From Maribacter polysaccharolyticus (GTDB lineage: Bacteria > Bacteroidota > Bacteroidia > Flavobacteriales > Flavobacteriaceae), in assembly GCF_028882255.1 (NCBI RefSeq), contig NZ_JARBUY010000001.1, positions 1,084,344 through 1,148,343 on the forward strand: a stretch of 64,000 nt of DNA, given 5' to 3'. The translations under genes were made by a program, and so were the position numbers. The notes under the pieces are model-generated. The model worked only from the letters and a program-made list of their open reading frames with translations, was not told where the DNA came from and did no database searches. Of the stretch, positions 43,850-52,105 are shown piece by piece; position 1 is the first letter of the stretch, and each line of letters begins with the position of its first letter.

Positions 43850-45166
43850 ATGATGAACAAGTGTATACTAATTTCGTTATTACTTTCAATAATAACCAGT
43901 TGCTCGTCCAATATGCAAGAGATGCCAACTTTGGTCGTGGGTCAAGAATTCACAAACTCCGAAGTCAGGGTAATCAGCATTGACACCTTTGATGTAGAGT
44001 TAACAACCTTTAAGTTCGATAGCATAATTACATCCAATACCAATAGGATTTTAGTAGGACAATACGAAGATGACTATTTTGGGGAAATCAAATCATCAAG
44101 CTATTTTGAACTCAATGGTTCTAACTTCAACATCGATGATGAAGCAGTCATAGATAGTGTTGGTCTAATACTAGGTTATGACAAGTATTTTTATAATGAT
44201 ACGACCAGGGTAAGCACAATCAATATTCATGTATTAACGGATTTTCTAGAATCTGATGACCAAGCATTTTATAATACCAGTAACGTACCTTATAGCCAAA
44301 TACCTACAACAACTTTCGAATATTATCCCGAACCGAATAGTGATTCACTTTATATACCATTGCCAATAAACTTCGGAAATAATATTTTTCAGGCAATAGT
44401 TGACGAAATTGATGATAATGATGATTTAATCCAAACATTCAAGGGGATTACCCTACAACCAGGACAACAAGATGATGCTTCCATCACTGGTTTTTCCAAA
44501 CGCAGTGAAAAAACATATGTCAGGTTTTATTACAAGGTGCCTCAAGAAGATGGTTCTGACGAACGCACGTTCGATCTATACATTAACCCTAACCCCATAT
44601 CGTGTTTTAATAAAATCAAGAATACGGTTCCCAATCCAGATCTTGAAGATCTTACAAATCAAGAGATAAATATAAATTCAACAGCGACCAATAATATAAG
44701 TTATTACCAATCAGGCACAGGGTATACAACACGAATCAGATTCCCTACAATTCGTAATGTATTGGATATCACTGGGGAAGGCACAGTCTTAAGTGCCTTC
44801 TTACATTTGAAACCTAAAAAATCCTCGTATTCGGATTTACTTCCAATTATTGACTCACTTTCCTTATATGTAGTTGACCAAAACAATACTATTTCTGACC
44901 AAATCACACATTCCTATGGCGGGGCATATGCAATAATAAATTCCAATAATGAAGAATTCAATGAATTGTATTACAACATACCTGTATTGCGTTACATCGA
45001 CCGAAAACTCTATCAAAGTCCCCTAATCGATGATGCTTTGATTCTAATACCAAAAGACAATAACTCAACCGTTAGTCGAATTCTATTCTCAGACACATAT
45101 TTAAATGAAGGCTATACAACTAAACTGATAATTACTTATGCACTCTATGAAAATGAAGACGATTAA
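43850..45166 (+). CDS. DUF4270-type surface lipoprotein
   Basis: A 438-residue lipoprotein (LLSIITSCSSNMQ, Cys about 19). It has the DUF4270 pattern: a STNRILVGQYEDDYFGEIKSSSYF-like segment early (here ITSNTNRILVGQYEDDYFG), DSVGLILGYDKYFYND, and a beta-rich body with an ending DTYLNEGYTTKLIITYALY. The family occurs widely in Bacteroidota and is probably surface-exposed. It overlaps the next gene by 29 bases. Confidence 0.85.
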   Translation: MMNKCILISLLLSIITSCSSNMQEMPTLVVGQEFTNSEVRVISIDTFDVELTTFKFDSIITSNTNRILVGQYEDDYFGEIKSSSYFELNGSNFNIDDEAVIDSVGLILGYDKYFYNDTTRVSTINIHVLTDFLESDDQAFYNTSNVPYSQIPTTTFEYYPEPNSDSLYIPLPINFGNNIFQAIVDEIDDNDDLIQTFKGITLQPGQQDDASITGFSKRSEKTYVRFYYKVPQEDGSDERTFDLYINPNPISCFNKIKNTVPNPDLEDLTNQEININSTATNNISYYQSGTGYTTRIRFPTIRNVLDITGEGTVLSAFLHLKPKKSSYSDLLPIIDSLSLYVVDQNNTISDQITHSYGGAYAIINSNNEEFNELYYNIPVLRYIDRKLYQSPLIDDALILIPKDNNSTVSRILFSDTYLNEGYTTKLIITYALYENEDD

Positions 45167-46397
45167 CGCTACGGTAATACTAATTGCAACTTTGGGGTTC
45201 ACTAACATCCATTCACAAGCAAATAATCTAACCGGTTCCCCATATTCCCTTTTCGGATTAGGGATCGAAACCAATTCCAATGTAGGAAAGAATAGTGGTT
45301 TAGGAAAATCCGGGGTTGCTTCCGATATCTACTCCAATATCAATATTCATAATCCCGCTTTATTCGCAACCATTCCTAAAAAGCGATTTTTATTTGATGT
45401 AGGTTTCTCTGCGGAAATAGACAAAGTTTCCAATGGCAAGGATAATGAAAACAGAGGTGCAGGTAATTTTTCCAATATAGCCTTGGCATTCAATACGAAT
45501 GGCAAATATGGTATTGGGCTTACCTTAATGCCTGCAACGGATGTAGGTTATGCCCTAATAGGGGTTGAAACTGAAGTTGAAGGTAGCGAACAAAGCTATA
45601 TAAGTAATGTTATAGGGTCCGGAGGTCTAAACACTGTACGATTGGATTACGGGACAAGCATTCTTGATAGTTTAAATGTAGGCTTCAACATTTCATACTT
45701 ATTTGGTAAGATTGATGAAAATGAAACCGTACGAATAAACAATAGTATGCTTAAAATTACCAAAGAAAATTACTATAGAGGTGCCCAATTCGGAGTTGGG
45801 TTTCAATTAAAACACAACAATTATAATTGGGGGTTAGTTGTTGATGCCCCCGTAATATTAAAGGCGAGTAAGGATACGGAAATAAATAAAACTTCGGATT
45901 CAGATTACATAATCGTTGAAAACGAGTACAATGAATCCATTGATGATTTTATTCTTCCCTTAAAGGTAAAACTAGGGGTAAGCGCAGTTTATAATAAAAG
46001 TCTTACACTCAATCTTGACTATAAAAGAAGCTTTTGGGATATGACAGACCAAGAAGATAATATCGGTCGTTTTTCCGATCAAGATGTTATTGCACTTGGG
46101 GTAGAATACACAATAGACAAATACGCGTTCAACTATTGGAAACGAATCGATTTTAGGGCCGGATACAACTATGATTCAGGATATTTGAGAATAAATGATA
46201 AAAAAATCCAAGCTAATTCACTCTCATTGGGCATTGGTCTACCCATTGGGTTCAAAAACAACAATACAATCAATATTTCATATACGTATGGGAAATGGGG
46301 CTCAACAGAAGATATCTTAATTGAGCAAAACTTTAATTCAATAAATTTAAATATATCCCTATCTGATATTTGGTTTATCAAGAGAAAGATAGATTAG
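45138..46397 (+). CDS. Outer membrane beta-barrel protein partner of DUF4270 protein
   Basis: A 419-residue exported barrel protein. A signal peptide follows an alternative set of starts (ATGs at 45138, 45147 and 45153). The mature start NLTGSPYSLFGLGIETNSNVGKNSG and pattern IHNPALFATIPKKRFLFDVGF resemble UPF0164/PorV-like outer membrane proteins that pair with DUF4270 lipoproteins. Many alternating strands follow, ending SLSDIWFIKRKID. Overlap with the upstream gene suggests translational coupling. Confidence 0.8.
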   Translation: MHSMKMKTINATVILIATLGFTNIHSQANNLTGSPYSLFGLGIETNSNVGKNSGLGKSGVASDIYSNINIHNPALFATIPKKRFLFDVGFSAEIDKVSNGKDNENRGAGNFSNIALAFNTNGKYGIGLTLMPATDVGYALIGVETEVEGSEQSYISNVIGSGGLNTVRLDYGTSILDSLNVGFNISYLFGKIDENETVRINNSMLKITKENYYRGAQFGVGFQLKHNNYNWGLVVDAPVILKASKDTEINKTSDSDYIIVENEYNESIDDFILPLKVKLGVSAVYNKSLTLNLDYKRSFWDMTDQEDNIGRFSDQDVIALGVEYTIDKYAFNYWKRIDFRAGYNYDSGYLRINDKKIQANSLSLGIGLPIGFKNNNTINISYTYGKWGSTEDILIEQNFNSINLNISLSDIWFIKRKID

Positions 46398-46504
46398 TTT
46401 TTCATCCAAGATCGGATTTGTAGAAAATTCCCCGGTATCGATTGATTGGACAGCAGCACTTTTCCGGATTTAAAGATTTCAAATATTAACGTATTGCAAT
46501 TTTT

Positions 46505-46762
46505 TTATCCAAAATCCTCAGGCTTCCATTCAAACTCAAAATCGAACAGTTCTTTTGGGTGGACTCCCATGCCTGTAGAAAGTTCCAATATTGTAGACAT
46601 TTGAATATTTCTTTTACCTTTCTCGATTTTACCAATATCACTATAATCAATATTACAACGGGTAGCCAATTGTCGTAAACTTAGATTTTGAGAATTTCTT
46701 AACCTTTTCAAGTTGCGACCAAAAAGTAATAAAAACTTTGTACCATGCATATCAATCTCCAT
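46505..46762 (-). CDS. XRE-family helix-turn-helix regulator
   Basis: An 85-residue Cro/CI-type regulator: GRNLKRLRNSQNLSLRQLATRCNIDYSDIGKIEKGKRNIQMSTIL is the full helix-turn-helix (about residues 12-56), followed by ELFDFEFEW. I start at the ATG at 46762 (MEIDMHG). The frame extends back to a GTG at 46825, but that codon lies in a terminator-like hairpin, so it is unlikely to be used. Its targets are unknown; it sits alone downstream of a structured element. Confidence 0.82.
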   Translation of the reverse strand: MEIDMHGTKFLLLFGRNLKRLRNSQNLSLRQLATRCNIDYSDIGKIEKGKRNIQMSTILELSTGMGVHPKELFDFEFEWKPEDFG

Positions 46763-46800
46763 ATAATCTCTTGAATGTACAATGTCCCCAGTTTTCAATA

Positions 46801-46825
46801 AAAAAACGTGGGTATAATTACCCAC
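46801..46825 (-). terminator. Intrinsic terminator
   Basis: On the minus strand GTGGGTA, four bases, TACCCAC, then GTTTTTTTA. It is a compact perfect 7-bp stem with a T-run, placed after the structured element at 46911-47026 and before the XRE start, so it could end a short minus-strand transcript. Confidence 0.75.
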
Positions 46826-47040
46826 TATTAATTTTTTTATTATATTTACTTATAGTTACATAAATTTGCGATTCTTCGTATAGAACATATTTGAAGCTTT
46901 CGCTTAGAGTCTCTGTTAGAAAACTGGTAATTTTTGCACCTGAGATGATAAGCAGATTGCTCACGACCCGGGCGTGGGCTCTCTTATCGGTGCACGGTAT
47001 ACCAGTACCTCTAACAGATAAGTTGAGTTTCACGCCCAAC
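46826..47040 (-). ncRNA. Candidate structured small RNA
   Basis: It contains a large imperfect hairpin: TCTGTTAGA at 46912-46920 pairs with TCTAACAGA at 47019-47027, and inside it ACTGGTA/TACCAGT, TGCACC/GGTGCA and GATAAG/CTTATC, with a central loop of about 30 bases (GACCCGGGCGTGGGC). A terminator follows on the minus strand. A 73-codon open frame also runs through it but has no recognised domain. No RNA family was recognised. Confidence 0.4.
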
Positions 47041-47527
47041 TATTCTTAGCGCTTTTTGAAGATTTGTTTTTAAGGGTTTCGCCAAACCATCAAGGTTGAA
47101 ATGGAAAATAAATTGATTGTGCTTTTTTTTAGATTAGGGGCAATACAACTGTTCCCATCCAAATATGGGAATGAAGAAACCGTATTTGATCTCCTCTTCA
47201 AGAAAAAGCCAAAAAGTCCAATTTAATCCTTGGTAGTAGTTATGGGTTTTCTACCACATTGAATTCCGGTTGACGACATCACTTTTGCCCATAGCTGACG
47301 AGAACGAATACTTCATGGTAGCCGGCCATAAAACGCATTAAATACATTTTAACATGTTCCCTATCCAAGCCTTAACAACACTTGGACCGGACAACCTATG
47401 GGTGTTATCAAAAGGAAATGCCTTGCCATATCCATTAACCTGTGGGTTCCGAAGGGAAAATCACGTCCGTCAATTCCCTTTTTCGGGACATTGTGGGATA
47501 CCAATGTCTAACAAAACAACTTGAATA
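47041..47527. other. SusC upstream region
   Basis: About 490 bp with no recognised gene. A 41-codon open frame (47101-47226, MENKLIVLFFRLG ...) has a plausible start but no known family. The SusC promoter is expected here; I cannot point to a clear TAnnTTTG box. Confidence 0.4.
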
Positions 47528-50500
47528 ATGAAGAAAAAACAACGTTTAACGAACAGTCTAAGCTTACTGCTTACCGTATATGCTTTACTCTCTCCCCTAT
47601 TTAGCCTTAAACTCGAGGCCAAGTATACGAATACCCTAAAAAGTATTACGAATCAAAACCGCTTACAAACCACTATTTCCGGATTAATTACCGATACCAA
47701 TGGACAACCCATTGGAGGCGTGACCATACTAGTGGAACAAACGGACAAAGGGACCATATCGGAAATGGACGGTACATACAGCATTCGTGTAGCAGGCAAT
47801 GGCCAACTTATCTTTTCGGCAATGGGTTTTAAGACCCTAACGGTTACCATCAATGGCAGGGAAAAAATCAATGTAACCCTACAGGAGGACATCACCCAGT
47901 TGGACGAGGTTGTCCTTAATGCCGGGTATTACACGGTCACGGAGAAAGAACGTACCGGTAGTATCACTACGATCAAGGCAATAACCATGGAAAAACAGCC
48001 AGTGGGCAATCCTCTGGCCGCCATGCAAGGGCATTTGTCCGGTGTGAACATCATCCAATCGTCAGGGGTACCGGGGGGTGGTTTTAATGTTGAAATACGT
48101 GGTCGGAATTTTATCGATGGAGCCTCCGACCCCTTATACCTTGTTGATGGTGTACCGTACAACGCCCAATCCCTTGGTTCATCCAATGTTTCCGGTCAAA
48201 TCCTTGGGGGAAACATCAGTCCCTTAAATGCCCTGAACCCAAATGACATAGAAAGCATCGAGGTATTAAAGGATGCCGATGCCACCGCAATTTACGGTTC
48301 CAGGGCAGCCAATGGAGTGGTGCTCATTACCACTAAAAAAGGAAAAATAGGTAAAACACGGTTCGACGCCCATCTAAGTACTTCCCTGGGGAGGGTATCA
48401 AATTTCTTGGACCTAATGGACGCGGAACAGTATCTGGAAATACGAAGGGAAGGAATCACGAACGATGGTTTTGGTCCGTTCTTGGAAGATCCAGCATTCG
48501 ATTATATTTGGCCGGATATTAAATCTTGGGACAACGACCGTTATACGGATTGGCAAAAAAAGCTTATCGGAGGCACCGCCTATAGAAACAATGCCCAACT
48601 CTCCGTCTCCGGAGGATCCTCGGATACTCAGTTTCTGGTCAGTGGGGCCTACAACAAGGAGACCACCGTATTCCTTGGGGATGCCAATTATAAAAAAGCG
48701 ACCCTTCACAGCAACCTGAACCACAGCTCCAGTAACAAGCGGTTCAAATTCAATCTTTCTACCAGCTACACCAATGAGAAAAACAGGATGCCCAGAACCG
48801 ATTTTACCAGTAAGGCCTACACATTGGAACCCAATGCCCCGGAACTTTATGATGCTGAAGGTAATATCAATTGGGAAAACAATACTTGGGACAATCCTTT
48901 AGCTGCCATGGATGAAAAATTAGAGGTGACCACAAATTCCCTCATCGCCAATGCACTGGTCTCCTATGAAATCATACCCGACTTGGAACTTAAATCCAGT
49001 CTGGGTTTTAACAGCTATCGCCTGGATTCCTATAGGACCTTGCCAAGTTCGGCAAGAAACCCCAATCTGGGTTTAACACCCCAAAATTATGCCTCGTTGA
49101 CCACCAATGGTTCCAAAAGGAACTCTTGGATCGTGGAACCACAGTTGCATTGGAAGAAACAATGGCAAGAGCTCAAGTTGGATTTCCTGGTCGGAACGAC
49201 CTTCCAAGAGGAAAACACCGAACAGTTTATTCAAAAGGGAACAGGTTTTCCCAATGACGGACTCCTGCGGAACCTGACGGCCGCCAACACCTTGGAAGTG
49301 CTTCAGGATGCTGATAGCGAATACAGGTACAATGCCCTATTCGGGCGCCTCAACCTGAAATTTCGGGATAGATATATTCTGAATTTCACCGGACGCAGGG
49401 ACGGATCCTCCCGATTCGGACCCGGAAAGCAGTTCGGGAATTTTGGTTCGGTAGGCATGGCATGGCTGTTTTCGAAAGAAAACAACCTTCAAGGGAACTC
49501 CTTATTAAGCTATGGAAAGCTACGGGGTAGTTTTGGTACCACGGGAAGCGATAACATCGGGGACTATAGGTTTTTGGACACCTATAATGTCACTGGATTC
49601 GATTATAATGGTACCACAATTTTGGAGCCAACCGGGATATACAATCCTTTGTTCGGATGGGAAGAGAACAAAAAACTGGAAGCGGCCTTGGAACTCGGTT
49701 TTTTTAAAGACCGAATCTTGATCAACAGCTCCTGGTACCGAAACCGTTCGTCGAACCAACTTATCGGAATTCCATTGGCCGCAACGACCGGCTTTTCCGA
49801 ACTGACCGGGAATTTTGATGCCACCGTGGAAAATTCAGGATTCGAAGTGGATATCCGAACGGTAATTTTTCAAAAAAAGAATTTTACTTGGTCGACCACA
49901 CTCAATTTGACGGTACCCAAAAATAAACTGGTGGCCTTTGAAGGATTGGAAACGTCCACGTTCGCCAACCGCCTGATCATAGGCGAACCCTTGACCATCG
50001 TAAAATTGTACAATGCCTTGGGCGTGGATCCGGAAACAGGGGTCTATCAATTCGAGGATTACAATGGGGATGGGGCGATAAGCAGTTTGGAGGACAAGCA
50101 ATGGGTGGAAGACTTCGGACCCAATTTTTATGGGGGTCTGGGCAATACCATCACCTTTAACCATGTAACCTTAGACTTTTTCCTTCAGTTTAAAAAACAA
50201 AAGGCATTCAATGAAATTGCTTTTGGAGCCACTCCGGGATATAGGGGTAATTCCAGTACAGCCCTATTGGATAGATGGCAACAGCCCGGGGATAAGAATC
50301 CCATCCAAAGGGCTTCCGGCGGTCTGGCATTTGGAGAGGATACCGGTGCCCTTCAGAAAAGTAGCAATGCGGCCGTTTCCGATGCCTCTTTTATTCGATT
50401 GCGGAATATTTCGATCAATTATAAAGTACCCGATTTAGGGAATGGGCTGGACCTGAACATATACGTACAAGGGCAAAACCTCTTGACCCTAACCAACTAT

Positions 50501-50584
50501 AAGGGACCAGATCCCGAACAACCTTCCAATACCCGATTACCACAGTTGAGACAGATTACGCTCGGACTTCAATTAGGCTTTTAA
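47528..50584 (+). CDS. SusC/RagA-family TonB-linked outer membrane transporter
   Basis: A 1018-residue transporter. A signal peptide (residues 1-32) is followed by a carboxypeptidase-like domain (about 48-120, SGLITDTNGQPIGGVTILVE), a TonB box region (LDEVVLNAGYYTV), plug with GNPLAAMQGHLSGVNI, PLYLVDGVPYN and DADATAIYGSRAANGVV, and a large barrel ending in LGLQLGF. It imports an oligomeric nutrient with the SusD protein encoded 16 bases later. No polysaccharide-degrading enzyme is encoded nearby; the third gene is a protease, so a peptide or protein substrate is more likely. Confidence 0.95.
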   Translation: MKKKQRLTNSLSLLLTVYALLSPLFSLKLEAKYTNTLKSITNQNRLQTTISGLITDTNGQPIGGVTILVEQTDKGTISEMDGTYSIRVAGNGQLIFSAMGFKTLTVTINGREKINVTLQEDITQLDEVVLNAGYYTVTEKERTGSITTIKAITMEKQPVGNPLAAMQGHLSGVNIIQSSGVPGGGFNVEIRGRNFIDGASDPLYLVDGVPYNAQSLGSSNVSGQILGGNISPLNALNPNDIESIEVLKDADATAIYGSRAANGVVLITTKKGKIGKTRFDAHLSTSLGRVSNFLDLMDAEQYLEIRREGITNDGFGPFLEDPAFDYIWPDIKSWDNDRYTDWQKKLIGGTAYRNNAQLSVSGGSSDTQFLVSGAYNKETTVFLGDANYKKATLHSNLNHSSSNKRFKFNLSTSYTNEKNRMPRTDFTSKAYTLEPNAPELYDAEGNINWENNTWDNPLAAMDEKLEVTTNSLIANALVSYEIIPDLELKSSLGFNSYRLDSYRTLPSSARNPNLGLTPQNYASLTTNGSKRNSWIVEPQLHWKKQWQELKLDFLVGTTFQEENTEQFIQKGTGFPNDGLLRNLTAANTLEVLQDADSEYRYNALFGRLNLKFRDRYILNFTGRRDGSSRFGPGKQFGNFGSVGMAWLFSKENNLQGNSLLSYGKLRGSFGTTGSDNIGDYRFLDTYNVTGFDYNGTTILEPTGIYNPLFGWEENKKLEAALELGFFKDRILINSSWYRNRSSNQLIGIPLAATTGFSELTGNFDATVENSGFEVDIRTVIFQKKNFTWSTTLNLTVPKNKLVAFEGLETSTFANRLIIGEPLTIVKLYNALGVDPETGVYQFEDYNGDGAISSLEDKQWVEDFGPNFYGGLGNTITFNHVTLDFFLQFKKQKAFNEIAFGATPGYRGNSSTALLDRWQQPGDKNPIQRASGGLAFGEDTGALQKSSNAAVSDASFIRLRNISINYKVPDLGNGLDLNIYVQGQNLLTLTNYKGPDPEQPSNTRLPQLRQITLGLQLGF

Positions 50585-50600
50585 CCATAATCTTGATACT

Positions 50601-52034
50601 ATGCAATACAGGACAATTATAACAATCAGTAGAACACCCGGTACGAAACACTTTTTTAAACAAACAGGTAGGATGCCACGAATTACCCTGCTCCTACTAG
50701 TACTGGGACTTTTCAGTTGCTCGGACTTTGTTGAAGTGGGACCCCCTAAAAATATTTTGGTTTCCGAAACGGTCTTCAATGATGCGGCGACAGTGGAGTC
50801 CGCTTTGGCGAATATCTATTTTAAGATGCGGGAACAGGGCATGGTTTCCGGTAATTTCGGCCTGACCACAGGGTTGGGCATCTACGGCGACGAATTGGAT
50901 TATTATGGGTTCGATACCGGATATTCACAATTGTACCTTCATAACGTTTTACCTAGTAATGACGTTATCACGGGTTGGTGGAGCCAGGGGTATAACCTCA
51001 TATACAGCGCCAATGATGTAATCAAAGGGGTCGAGAACTCAAGTAGGCTGACCGCAATGGAACAAGACCAATACAAGGGACAGGCGCTATTGGTTAGATG
51101 TTATATGCACAGCCTTTTAGTATTCCTATTCGGCGATATCCCCTACATCATCACCACCGACTATTTGGACAACAACATTGCGGTACGCAACACCGAGACA
51201 ACGGTAATGGATAACATCCTATCCGACCTCACTTTGGCCGTGGACCTGTTGGAACGCACCGATAGTACTTCCGAAGAACGGGTGCTACCGGATCAATGGG
51301 CTGCCAAGGCCTTGTTGGCCCGGATGCACTTATATGCTGAAAACTGGGAACAAGCAGCATCGATCGCAACCGAACTCATTGACAATTTTATGTTGGAAGC
51401 GGACCTGGAGAACGTTTTCCTAAAGGAATCCCCCGAAACCATATGGCAGCTCAAAGACGGGGAGAACCCAAAGAATACCCAAGTGGCCAACCAACTGGTC
51501 ATCCGATTCATTCCCGGCCAGACCTACAGTTTGACCGATGACCTATCACAGGCCTTTGAAACCGGTGATCTACGACAGACCCATTGGACCGATACCTTAT
51601 CCGATACGGACAACACCGTTACCCTACGGTTTGCCCATAAATACAAGGCCACCTTGATCGAAACGGAATCCTTGGAATATTCCATTCTGTTCCGATTGGC
51701 GGAACAATACCTGATCCGTGCGGAAGCAAGGGCACGATCTGGGGATATTTCGGGTGCACTACAGGACCTGAATTCCATCAGAAATAGGGCTGGATTACCG
51801 GATACCACTGTCGGTACGGTAGCGGATGTATTGGACGCCATATTTCAAGAACGGCGTGTCGAACTTTTTACCGAGCAAGGATTACGCTGGTTCGACCTCC
51901 AAAGGACGGGTGCTGCTGGAGAAGTCCTCGGGGGTTTGAAGACGAACTGGAAACCAACGGATGTACTGCTTCCTATTCCCGAAACGGAACTGGAAATCAA
52001 TCCAAATCTTTTACCACAAAACCCCGGATATTAA
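50601..52034 (+). CDS. SusD/RagB-family nutrient-binding lipoprotein
   Basis: A 477-residue surface lipoprotein. The lipoprotein signal ITLLLLVLGLFSCSD fits best a start at the internal ATG at 50673 (MPRITLLLL); the 24 residues before it are basic and may be untranslated. The tetratricopeptide-like fold shows typical SusD segments: ALLVRCYMHSLLVFLFGDIPY, QWAAKALLARMHLY, and near the end QDLNSIRNRAGLPD and IFQERRVELFTEQGLRWFDL. It caps the SusC pore. Confidence 0.94.
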   Translation: MQYRTIITISRTPGTKHFFKQTGRMPRITLLLLVLGLFSCSDFVEVGPPKNILVSETVFNDAATVESALANIYFKMREQGMVSGNFGLTTGLGIYGDELDYYGFDTGYSQLYLHNVLPSNDVITGWWSQGYNLIYSANDVIKGVENSSRLTAMEQDQYKGQALLVRCYMHSLLVFLFGDIPYIITTDYLDNNIAVRNTETTVMDNILSDLTLAVDLLERTDSTSEERVLPDQWAAKALLARMHLYAENWEQAASIATELIDNFMLEADLENVFLKESPETIWQLKDGENPKNTQVANQLVIRFIPGQTYSLTDDLSQAFETGDLRQTHWTDTLSDTDNTVTLRFAHKYKATLIETESLEYSILFRLAEQYLIRAEARARSGDISGALQDLNSIRNRAGLPDTTVGTVADVLDAIFQERRVELFTEQGLRWFDLQRTGAAGEVLGGLKTNWKPTDVLLPIPETELEINPNLLPQNPGY

Positions 52035-52105
52035 AATTATCCGATATCATACATACTATACGCTATAGCCTTAAAAAAGGCTACGCACTTTAAATATTCA
52101 ACACA

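Noticed and set aside
46912-47027. Integron attC site
   Set aside because: The outer repeats read GTTAGA ... TCTAAC, the opposite order from attC (YAAC ... GTTR), and no cassette array or integrase is present.
46818-47039. 73-codon minus-strand open frame as a protein gene
   Set aside because: It runs through the large hairpin and into the terminator; no domain, and the pairing pattern is better explained as RNA structure.
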